This document shows, piece by piece, positions 1-5,155 of a DNA stretch of 5,420 nt. The notes under the pieces are model-generated. The model searched no databases. It worked only from the letters and a program-made list of their open reading frames with translations, and was not told the DNA's origin. The DNA is from Bacteroidia bacterium. Lineage in GTDB: Bacteria; Bacteroidota; Bacteroidia; Bacteroidales; Marinifilaceae. The stretch lies in NCBI GenBank assembly GCA_025999735.1, contig BNXR01000116.1:1-5420 (forward strand), given 5' to 3'. The translations under genes were made by a program, and so were the position numbers. The first letter of the stretch is position 1. Each line of letters starts with the position of its first letter.

Positions 1-4
1 GGTG

Positions 5-139
5 TTAAAGGGTTTTTAAATATGCTGCTAAATCAAATGCTTCCAATTTGCTTTTTGCGCTAATACTACGAGGATTGGGGTGCATAGGATGATGCTTGGG
101 TTGTTTGCTTTTATCTTTTGCAACCTTGAGACAGTAATT
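5..139 (-). pseudogene. Possible C-terminal remnant of an unidentified minus-strand gene
   Basis: The minus strand is open from an in-frame TAA at 140-142 down to a TAA at 5-7. The last part reads MHPNPRSISAKSKLEAF followed by DLAAYLKTL; its internal ATG is at 85-83. The Ala/Lys/Leu-rich, helix-like ending and the codons (GCA, AAA, TTA, GAA) look like real Bacteroidetes coding sequence, but I do not recognise a family. The frame runs into the start of the plus-strand LRR gene, whose recognisable homology begins near 119. If real, it is a gene tail cut at its N-terminal side by a rearrangement. It could also be a chance open frame. Confidence 0.28.
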
Positions 140-174
140 TTAATGCCGATAGTTGCATAAGTAATACTAGTAAC
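89..174 (+). pseudogene. Out-of-phase 5' remnant of the BspA-like LRR gene
   Basis: From 89 to 136, in the frame one base off the main gene, the reading is [16 protein letters not shown]. Its end (AF..C.NLETV) resembles the C-terminal half of a BspA repeat. From 137, in the main-gene frame, it continues as [13 protein letters not shown] and runs into the ATG at 175. Adding one A near 136-137 would join the two as CNLETVNFNADSC, a phrase typical of BspA-like proteins. The main frame is closed upstream by TGA at 127-129. I infer a one-base deletion in the A/T run, or a sequencing error. The stretch before about 107 is not recognisable as LRR, so the true N-terminus and signal peptide seem lost. 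Confidence 0.5.
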
Positions 175-2361
175 ATGTGGGGGGATCCTAATAGTACATT
201 ACGCACAGTAAACATAGGAGACAATGTAAAAGTTATTCCTATCAACGCTTTTCGCAGTTGTAGCGGCCTTACCTCGGTTGCCATTGGCAACGCCGTCACC
301 TCTATTGGAACCTACGCTTTTAGGAATTGCAGTAATCTAACGAGCGTAACCATACCCAATTCCGTCACCACTATCGGCGAACAAGCTTTTTACGGTTGCA
401 CTGGGCTAACGAGCGTAACCATTGGCAACTCCGTTACCTCTATTGACAACATCGCTTTTTCTAGCTGCAGCAGTCTTACCTCCGTTACTTGTCTTGCTAC
501 TACACCACCGACACTGGGTAGTGTAAATTTTAATATAACTGGTGACACACTGTACGTGCCTGCTACTTCACTAAGTGCTTATCAAAGTAATAGCAGTTGG
601 AACAGTGCATTTAGTGTAAAACTTGGCAATGCAGCCATTCCCACAATCACCACTGAGCCACAAGTTAGTAACACAGTGAACGTCGGCGGCAGTGCGCCTT
701 TGTCGGTAACGGCAAATGCAAGTGACGATGGCACATTGTCTTATCAATGGTACAGCAATGCTGCCAATAACAACACAAGCGGCTCAATAGTGAGCGATGC
801 AACAAGCGAAACTTATTCAGCACCTACCGCGACCGCAGGCACGCTGTATTATTATGTTGTAGTAACGAATACTAACAACAGCGTAAGTGGAGTGAAGACG
901 GCAACGGTAACAAGCGATGTGGCAACGGTAACAGTGAATGCAATTGTAAATGCAGCAACACCCTCTATCACCGCTGAGCCGCAAAGTAGTAGCACAGTGA
1001 ACGTCGGCGGTAGTGCTCCCTTATCAGTAACCGCAAATGCAAGTGACGATGGCACATTGTCTTATCAATGGTATAAAAACATCACCACCAACAACAGTGG
1101 CGGCACAGAGGTGAGCGGCGCAACGAGCGCAACTTATTCAGCGCCCACCACAACCGTCGGCACGCTGTATTATTACGTTGTAGTAACGAATACTAACAAC
1201 GGTGTGAATGGGACAAAGACGGCAACGGCAACAAGCAACGTGGCAGAGGTAACAGTGAATGCGCTTGTAAATGCAGCAGCACCAAGCATCACCGCTGAGC
1301 CACAAAGTAGTAGCACAGTGAACATAAACGGCAGTGCGCCCTTGTCAGTAGCCGCAAATGCAAGCGATGGCGGCACCTTGTCTTATCAATGGTACAGCAA
1401 TGCTGCCAATAACAACACAGGTGGCACGCCGGTGGGCAGCAATAGCAATAGTTACTCGCCCTCTACCGCAGTCGCAGGCACATTATACTATTACGTTGTG
1501 GTAACTAACACTAACACCAGTGTGAATGGTACAAAGACGGCAACGGCAACAAGCAACATGGCAGAGGTAACAGTGAATGCAGTCGTAGTACCACCACCGC
1601 CACCTACACCAAGCAACGATGCCAATTTGCAGGGTCTCACAGTAGTGAGCACAGGCACACTATCGCCCACCTTCAACGCAGACAGCCTACATTACACCTT
1701 ATTATTGCCTTGTGGCGACAGTAGCGTTACTATCAATGCCACTAATGGCGGCAGTGTAAATTATTCTGTTAATGAGCAATCTATACTAATGCCTTTGGCG
1801 ATAAAACATATAGGCACAACCGCTGTGCTTGTGCGTTCCATTGCTGCCGACGGCACTACGAGCAAGGACTACACGGTGGATGTTATTCGTCCCTTCGACC
1901 CATCCATCATCGTCCAATATTGGGATGACATCTTGGCTGTCGACCAGAGCAAAACCAAGTTCGCTCACTTTCAGTGGAAAGATGCCAGTGGCAAAGTTGT
2001 TGGCAAAGATAGACCCTATCTGTCACTGACAACTGACAAAGTACCGCAGAATGGGACGTACAACGTGGAGCTGACGACAAGTGACGGGCAAAAAATACCG
2101 GTATGCGAGGGCGTACAGACAAAGGCATTGTCTGTAATCTCTACATTGACAGCCTATCCCAATCCGGTAAGTGCCACGATGACCGTAACAAACCCTGATT
2201 ATGAAAGTGTTCGTGTCATTGAATTGTTCGACATCAACGGTCAATTAGTGGGACAGTACCCGAGCACAGAGGCAACGAGCAATATTGACGTGTCGGGATT
2301 ATCGTCAGGAATGTACGTATTGCGGGCAGGACGGCAAACACAGAAAATAATAATAGAATAA
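175..2361 (+). CDS. BspA-like LRR / Ig-like surface protein with T9SS sorting domain (5'-incomplete)
   Basis: A 728-residue modular cell-surface protein, probably an adhesin-like protein delivered by the type IX secretion system. Domains in order: four BspA-type (LRR_5) repeats of 23 residues at 9-100 with pattern LTSVTIxNSVTSIGxxAFxxCSx; a cap at 101-152; three Ig-like modules beginning at residues 156, 263 and 370, each with LSYQWY and [13 protein letters not shown]; a Pro-rich hinge at 473-479; a cadherin-like beta-sandwich at about 480-572 ([19 protein letters not shown]); a linker at 573-655; and a Por/T9SS type A sorting domain at 656-728 ([29 protein letters not shown]). There is no signal peptide at the ATG at 175, which a T9SS client needs to cross the inner membrane. 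LRR-like sequence continues upstream in a shifted frame, so 175 is only where the intact frame begins. The gene is probably broken at its 5' end. Ligand unknown. Confidence 0.88.
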   Translation: MWGDPNSTLRTVNIGDNVKVIPINAFRSCSGLTSVAIGNAVTSIGTYAFRNCSNLTSVTIPNSVTTIGEQAFYGCTGLTSVTIGNSVTSIDNIAFSSCSSLTSVTCLATTPPTLGSVNFNITGDTLYVPATSLSAYQSNSSWNSAFSVKLGNAAIPTITTEPQVSNTVNVGGSAPLSVTANASDDGTLSYQWYSNAANNNTSGSIVSDATSETYSAPTATAGTLYYYVVVTNTNNSVSGVKTATVTSDVATVTVNAIVNAATPSITAEPQSSSTVNVGGSAPLSVTANASDDGTLSYQWYKNITTNNSGGTEVSGATSATYSAPTTTVGTLYYYVVVTNTNNGVNGTKTATATSNVAEVTVNALVNAAAPSITAEPQSSSTVNINGSAPLSVAANASDGGTLSYQWYSNAANNNTGGTPVGSNSNSYSPSTAVAGTLYYYVVVTNTNTSVNGTKTATATSNMAEVTVNAVVVPPPPPTPSNDANLQGLTVVSTGTLSPTFNADSLHYTLLLPCGDSSVTINATNGGSVNYSVNEQSILMPLAIKHIGTTAVLVRSIAADGTTSKDYTVDVIRPFDPSIIVQYWDDILAVDQSKTKFAHFQWKDASGKVVGKDRPYLSLTTDKVPQNGTYNVELTTSDGQKIPVCEGVQTKALSVISTLTAYPNPVSATMTVTNPDYESVRVIELFDINGQLVGQYPSTEATSNIDVSGLSSGMYVLRAGRQTQKIIIE
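199..474 (+). repeat. Four tandem 69-bp BspA-type LRR units
   Basis: Four consecutive 23-codon units begin at 199, 268, 337 and 406, with Leu as the first residue of each. Units three and four share the DNA run ctaacgagcgtaaccat. Each unit ends in the AF..C hallmark of the LRR_5/BspA family (Treponema pallidum-type LRRs). Four units is few for this family, whose members often carry many more. That fits loss of the 5' part of the array. Confidence 0.85.
640..1602 (+). repeat. Three tandem ~321-bp Ig-like modules
   Basis: Units start at 640, 961 and 1282, each opening with the codons for P(T/S)IT(T/A)EPQ. Modules one and two differ at 24 of 107 residues by my count. The third is one codon shorter in the middle. 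Long DNA runs are identical between units, for example around gatggcacattgtcttatca in the first two. Such an array can gain or lose units by homologous recombination, changing the length of the surface stalk. The modules are Ser/Thr/Asn-rich beta-sandwich repeats like those common in Bacteroidetes and Firmicutes surface proteins. Confidence 0.88.
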
Positions 2362-2366
2362 TAATG

Positions 2367-2396
2367 GTAGGGGCAGACACGTAGGTCTGCCCCTAC
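2367..2396. repeat. REP-like palindrome H1
   Basis: A perfect 12-bp stem, gtaggggcagac paired with gtctgcccctac, around the loop acgtag. It starts six bases after the surface-protein stop codon. As RNA it would form a stable hairpin that could protect the upstream mRNA 3' end. No T-tract follows, so it is not a standard intrinsic terminator. The GTAG...CTAC ends match those of palindrome H3 at 2470-2497. Confidence 0.85.
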
Positions 2397-2404
2397 AAAT
2401 AAAT

Positions 2405-2434
2405 GTACGGGCGCACCTACGTGTGCGTCCCCAT
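2405..2434. repeat. REP-like palindrome H2, inverted relative to H1
   Basis: Imperfect 30-bp palindrome: left arm gtacgggcgcac, loop ctacgt, right arm gtgcgtccccat. The inner eight positions pair with one G-T. Its loop is the exact reverse complement of the H1 loop, and its reverse complement aligns with H1 over the whole length. H1 and H2 are therefore two members of one repeat family in opposite orientation, separated by 8 bases. This layout resembles paired REP units (BIMEs) of enterobacteria. An ATG at 2403 overlaps it but is not a credible start. Confidence 0.75.
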
Positions 2435-2441
2435 AAAAATA

Positions 2442-3401
2442 ATGAACACAATGAAACGTATCATCGTTCGTAGAGACGGGGCATGCCCCGTCTCTACCCC
2501 ACGTCATTGCGGGCTTGACCCGCAATCTCCTCAATTACTACATTGCTACATTGGGCGGGCATACCCCGCCCCAACATTCATCGTTTGCCTATTGTTGGCA
2601 ACAACCCACGTGCAGGCACAAACACCAACGCACGAATTTTCCGTTTACGGTAACGGTGGTCTTTCCGCACTACAATATTCCGCCCCTTCATCCATGAAAG
2701 TCGCGGGTGGTATAGGTGGTGGTGCAGGTTTTGGTTACACCTATTTTATGACCCCTCAATGGGGAATATCCACAGGCTTGGAATTTTCCCTCGCTTCGGC
2801 GACCCTTACCGCCGACAAGTATCCCGATGAATATCCACTACTCTTTCCAAGGGCAGTAGGAGAAGATGAGAAGCTGAAGTTCATCAGTGAGTTCGTTGGG
2901 TATGAGGAAAAGCAGAGTGCCACGTACTTGCACATCCCGCTCATGCTGAGATTTCAAACTACCGGTACGCACAGATTTCAAGTGGGTGCAGGCCTGAAGG
3001 TAGGATTTGCTCTTTCCGGCAGCTATGAAGGCACGATAAAAAGCCTCAGCACATCGGCTACTTTCCAGCAAACAGGGGTAACCATATCCGATGAAGCCCA
3101 ACACGCACTAACGACAAACTCCTATGTACCACCTTACTCAGGCGATTTATCATTAGGTCTCAACATTGGCATTGCAGTGGATGCAGGCATGCGCTGGGGA
3201 CTGTCAGACAAGCTGGGACTTTATACCGGTGTATATCTCGACTATGGTGTGATGAACATACTACCCTCGCCAACCGCTCATTTGGTAGAGTACGACCCAA
3301 TTCCTAAGGGAGAACTAACGTACCATGGTGCTTTAACGACCCCATTAGTCGACAAAGCGAATTTATTTTCAGTAGGCCTGAAGGTTGGATTGGCGTTTTG
3401 A
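2442..3401 (+). CDS. PorT-like outer-membrane beta-barrel protein with interrupted signal peptide
   Basis: A 319-residue protein resembling the Bacteroidetes outer-membrane beta-barrel (PorT/OMP_b-brl) families. The mature part, from about residue 60 (QTPTHEFSVYGNGG), alternates Gly/aromatic-rich strands, including GAGFGYTYFMTPQWGISTGLEF and, near the end, KLGLYTGVYLDYG and FSVGLKVGLAF. The terminal Phe is typical for barrel insertion by BAM. Residues 1-9 (MNTMKRIIV) and 49-59 (CLLLATTHVQA) are the two halves of a signal peptide. Residues 10-48 are encoded by a palindrome-rich insert that keeps the frame. I chose ATG 2442; ATG 2451 (MKRIIV) is equally plausible. The farther-upstream ATG at 2403 lies inside a palindrome and is unlikely. 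There is no Shine-Dalgarno sequence. The gene was probably co-transcribed with the upstream surface-protein gene. Whether the altered leader still exports is uncertain, since TFIVCLLLATTHVQA remains hydrophobic after an Arg. Exact role unknown. Confidence 0.82.
   Translation: MNTMKRIIVRRDGACPVSTPRHCGLDPQSPQLLHCYIGRAYPAPTFIVCLLLATTHVQAQTPTHEFSVYGNGGLSALQYSAPSSMKVAGGIGGGAGFGYTYFMTPQWGISTGLEFSLASATLTADKYPDEYPLLFPRAVGEDEKLKFISEFVGYEEKQSATYLHIPLMLRFQTTGTHRFQVGAGLKVGFALSGSYEGTIKSLSTSATFQQTGVTISDEAQHALTTNSYVPPYSGDLSLGLNIGIAVDAGMRWGLSDKLGLYTGVYLDYGVMNILPSPTAHLVEYDPIPKGELTYHGALTTPLVDKANLFSVGLKVGLAF
2470..2497. repeat. Perfect 28-bp palindrome H3
   Basis: The 14-base arm gtagagacggggca is followed directly by its exact reverse complement tgccccgtctctac. 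It is the first hairpin of the in-frame insert and shares GTAG/CTAC ends with H1. As part of the barrel gene it encodes RRDGACPVST. Confidence 0.9.
2506..2526. repeat. Palindrome H4
   Basis: Arms attgcggg and cccgcaat are perfectly complementary around the loop cttga. The wider sequence, starting acgtcattgcggg, encodes HCGLDPQSP here. I recall this peptide phrase recurring in misannotated ORFs over dispersed palindromes in many bacteria, but I could not check it. Confidence 0.8.
2551..2574. repeat. Imperfect palindrome H5
   Basis: Left arm ttgggcggg faces right arm cccgccccaa around a short cata-type centre, with one bulged base. Its reverse complement contains GGGGTATGCCC, close to GGGGCATGCCC at the centre of H3. 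It is the last hairpin of the in-frame insert. Confidence 0.7.
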
Positions 3402-3629
3402 AGAAGACATTCAACTCCAAATATTGCGGAATGTTAACTGAGGGAGATAAAAAAATGTCTCATCACATTTAGCAAGGAAAACCGGAATGGGAAAATGTAG
3501 TGTCGCTCGCAGAGCAAACATCCCTGAATTTTTTATTGAAAGAAAAGCGTTCCGCTTCTGGCTACGCGCTAAATTGTGCACACGGCACATCGTTTTGAAT
3601 TAAAAGGTGAGAGTTTAAGAAAAAAAGTG

Positions 3630-3637
3630 TAATTTTG
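3630..3637 (+). promoter_or_regulatory. Candidate Bacteroidetes -7 element TAATTTTG
   Basis: An exact match to the TAnnTTTG -7 motif of Bacteroidetes sigma-ABfr promoters. No TTTG lies at the usual distance upstream. Transcription from here would leave a leader of about 150 bases before the ATP-binding gene, and would begin inside the 47-codon ORF starting at 3640. Confidence 0.25.
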
Positions 3638-3639
3638 TC

Positions 3640-3783
3640 ATGCTATTTGAAGATAGTAGTCACAAAAAAATGGGTGGGTATCACCGAAATATACGCTCAA
3701 TGATTGCATTTATTGAATACGACAGAATAGAGTTGAAAACGATGGAAAAATGTTTTAGTTTAGTGATAAACAGTAACAATTAA
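3640..3783 (+). CDS. Doubtful 47-residue small ORF
   Basis: An open frame from ATG 3640 to TAA 3781-3783, ending 11 bases before the ATP-binding gene. The peptide (MLFEDSSHKKMGGYHRNIRS and on to SLVINSNN) has no signal peptide, membrane segment or motif I recognise. A -7 promoter motif lies only two bases before the ATG, which would put transcription start inside the ORF and argues against translation. Alternative starts exist at 3670 and 3700. It could be a leader peptide or chance. Confidence 0.18.
   Translation: MLFEDSSHKKMGGYHRNIRSMIAFIEYDRIELKTMEKCFSLVINSNN
3732..3763 (+). promoter_or_regulatory. Candidate promoter for the ATP-binding protein gene
   Basis: GTTG at 3732-3735 (Bacteroidetes -33 consensus TTTG) is followed after 20 bases by TAGTTTAG at 3756-3763 (consensus TAnnTTTG, one mismatch at the fixed positions). 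Transcription would start near 3770, about 25 bases before the ATG at 3795. Spacing is right, but both boxes are imperfect. Confidence 0.35.
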
Positions 3784-3794
3784 AATTCAATTAT

Positions 3795-5117
3795 ATGTCA
3801 GAATCTCAAAACATAGAATACAAGTCTTCGTGGAATGATGATTACCTGAAATGGATTTGCGGTTTCGCAAACGCACAGGGCGGTATTTTGTACATTGGCA
3901 AGGACGACAGCGGAAAAATTGTCGGAATAAAAAACGCCAAAAAGTTGATGGAAGACTTGCCAAACAAGATAACCACTATTTTGGGTATCGTTTGCGATGT
4001 AAACTTACACCAAACCGCCGAAAGCGATTTTATCGAAATACTTGTAGAGCCACAGCCCAACCCTGTGAACTACAAAGGCGAATACCATTACCGCAGTGGC
4101 AGCACAAAGCAGGAACTAAGAGGCGCGGCATTAGACAAATTCCTTTTGGGTAAGCAGGGAAAGCATTGGGATAGTGTACTTGTTCCGCAAGTTACGGTTG
4201 CCGATTTGAAGCCCGAAACTTTTGACTTTTTCCGCAAAAGAGGTGTAAAAAGCAATCGGCTTGATGAAGATGCATTAACCGACACCAACGAACTTTTACT
4301 TGATAATCTACAACTTACAGAGAAAAATTATTTGAAACGCGCTGCCATTCTGCTTTTTCACCCAAAGCCCGAAAAATTTGTAACCAATGCTTATATCAAA
4401 ATTGGCTATTTTGAATCAGACAGCGATTTGATTTTTCAGGATGAAGTTCACGGCAACCTCTTTGAACAGGTAGAAAAGACAATAGAATTGCTTTTTACAA
4501 AGTATATTAAGGCGATGATTAGTTACGAGGGTATCTACCGCGTGGAGACCTATGAATACCCCAAAGAGGCAGTTCGCGAGGCAATCCACAACGCCGTTGC
4601 CCACAAGGATTACACAGGCGCAACCCCCATTCAAATCAGCGTTTATAAAGATAAAATTATGATTTGGAACTACGGGCAACTGCCCGAAAATTGGACAATG
4701 GAAAAGTTATCGAAAAGCAAACACCCTTCTATGCCTTTCAATCCTGATATTGCCAATGCTTTTTTCAGATGCGGCTACATTGAAACTTGGGGGCGCGGGT
4801 ATTCCAAAATGACTACACAATGTTTTTCCGCTGGGCTACTCGAACCGCTCTACTATTACGATATGTCTGGTTTTTGGGTTGTTTTTCGCAAAGATATTTA
4901 CAACGAACAATCATTAAAAGAGTTAGGACTGAACGACAAGCAAATAAAAGCCGTGCTGTATGTGAAAGAAAACAAGAAAATTACCAACAGTGAATATCAA
5001 AAAATTAATGGTTGCTCACGAGCAACGGCAAATAGAAATTTAACGGAGCTAGTTCAAAAAGACATTTTATTGTTTAATGATATTGCAGGTGCAGGTGCAA
5101 ATTACCAATTAAAGTAA
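3795..5117 (+). CDS. Schlafen/AlbA_2-type ATP-binding putative transcriptional regulator
   Basis: A 440-residue soluble protein with the layout of the widespread AlbA_2 (Schlafen AAA_4) / HATPase_c_4 family, often annotated as a putative regulator or misnamed a DNA helicase. The N-terminal AlbA_2 domain (about 5-118) shows IEYK at 7-10, FANAQGGILYIGKDDSGKIVGI from residue 24, and YRSGS at 99-103. The middle ATPase-like part carries AVREAIHNAVAHKDY (259-273), like the N-box of GHKL folds, then NYGQLP (292-297) and GYIETWGRGYSKM (327-339). A C-terminal winged helix-turn-helix follows (about 377-425; ITNSEYQKINGCSRATANRN). Length is normal and the frame intact. The ATG lies in an A/T-rich leader without Shine-Dalgarno, as usual in Bacteroidetes. 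It stands alone between repeat-containing spacers and looks more A/T-rich than the upstream genes. DNA targets are unknown; a mobile-island or stress role would be inference only. Confidence 0.85.
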   Translation: MSESQNIEYKSSWNDDYLKWICGFANAQGGILYIGKDDSGKIVGIKNAKKLMEDLPNKITTILGIVCDVNLHQTAESDFIEILVEPQPNPVNYKGEYHYRSGSTKQELRGAALDKFLLGKQGKHWDSVLVPQVTVADLKPETFDFFRKRGVKSNRLDEDALTDTNELLLDNLQLTEKNYLKRAAILLFHPKPEKFVTNAYIKIGYFESDSDLIFQDEVHGNLFEQVEKTIELLFTKYIKAMISYEGIYRVETYEYPKEAVREAIHNAVAHKDYTGATPIQISVYKDKIMIWNYGQLPENWTMEKLSKSKHPSMPFNPDIANAFFRCGYIETWGRGYSKMTTQCFSAGLLEPLYYYDMSGFWVVFRKDIYNEQSLKELGLNDKQIKAVLYVKENKKITNSEYQKINGCSRATANRNLTELVQKDILLFNDIAGAGANYQLK

Positions 5118-5155
5118 TTGCCTCATAATTGCCTCAATTGCCTCATAATTGCCTC
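5116..5155. repeat. Perfect 2 x 20-bp tandem repeat
   Basis: The unit aattgcctcataattgcctc occurs twice without a gap. Each unit is itself two copies of aattgcctc, the first followed by at. The array starts within the TAA stop codon of the ATP-binding gene (5115-5117), so it cannot alter the encoded protein. It resembles a short microsatellite-like expansion. Confidence 0.9.

Larger units (their letters stand above)
2360..2444. mobile_element. Candidate palindromic mini-element (H1-H2 pair) with 7-bp flanking repeats
   Basis: The H1-H2 pair lies between two copies of aataatg, at 2360-2366 and 2438-2444. Deleting the block and one copy joins the surface-protein TAA stop to the beta-barrel ATG with only two bases between them, as expected for a compact operon. 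The second repeat copy supplies the present ATG at 2442. The 7-mer is A/T-rich and sits in a run of ataata codons, so a chance match or slippage remains possible. No transposase is encoded. If mobile, it would be moved in trans. Confidence 0.45.
2461..2585. mobile_element. In-frame palindromic mini-element within the signal-peptide coding region
   Basis: An exact 8-bp direct repeat, tcatcgtt, lies at 2461-2468 and 2578-2585, 117 bp (39 codons) apart. Between the copies are three GC-rich hairpins (H3, H4, H5). Removing the insert and one repeat copy gives the codons for MKRIIVCLLLATTHVQA, a complete signal peptide ending in an Ala-x-Ala-like cleavage site. The exact repeat, preserved frame and perfect restoration together point to insertion with target duplication rather than an original long N-terminus. 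In style it recalls Rickettsia palindromic elements (RPEs), which also sit in frame inside genes. No relationship is claimed. No transposase is present. Confidence 0.75.
3402..3794. other. Intergenic region with short hairpins
   Basis: No confident gene. Small self-complementary words occur at gctcgcagagc (about 3504-3515), agcgttccgct (3546-3556) and gtgcacacggcac (3576-3588). The run aaaagcgttccgc at 3543-3555 recurs exactly beyond the downstream gene at 5286-5298. An imperfect stem spans 3633-3667 (ttttgt with acaaaa, and ctat with atag around ttgaag). No convincing terminator follows the barrel gene. Candidate promoters and a doubtful small ORF are listed separately. Confidence 0.6.

Noticed and set aside
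111..299. Minus-strand 62-codon frame over the 5' LRR region
   Set aside because: It is antisense to the LRR coding sequence with no motif. It differs in frame from the more plausible minus-strand remnant ending at 5.
640..1602. CRISPR-like or satellite array
   Set aside because: The units are 321 bp, in frame, and encode clear Ig-like modules, without a repeat-spacer pattern.
852..1676. Three similar minus-strand open frames of 61-67 codons
   Set aside because: They are antisense shadows of the three Ig-like modules and repeat because the modules repeat.
2367..2396. H1 as a rho-independent terminator
   Set aside because: The stem is strong, but it is followed by aaataaat rather than a T-tract, and the pair of inverted palindromes better fits a REP-like repeat. 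An effect on mRNA stability remains possible.
2403..2441. ATG at 2403 as the start of the beta-barrel gene
   Set aside because: It lies at the edge of palindrome H2 and adds MYGRTYVCVPIKI, encoded by repeat DNA. The starts at 2442 or 2451 give the expected MKR-type signal peptide.
2241..2534. A 97-codon minus-strand open frame across the palindromes
   Set aside because: It overlaps the T9SS sorting domain antisense and reads through palindromes, which give similar peptides on both strands (for example GRDGACPVST). No independent coding signal.
3795..5117. ATP-binding protein as a proven phage-defence or helicase gene
   Set aside because: The AlbA_2 and GHKL-like features support a regulator-type family. 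No helicase motifs, nuclease partner or defence neighbours are visible.
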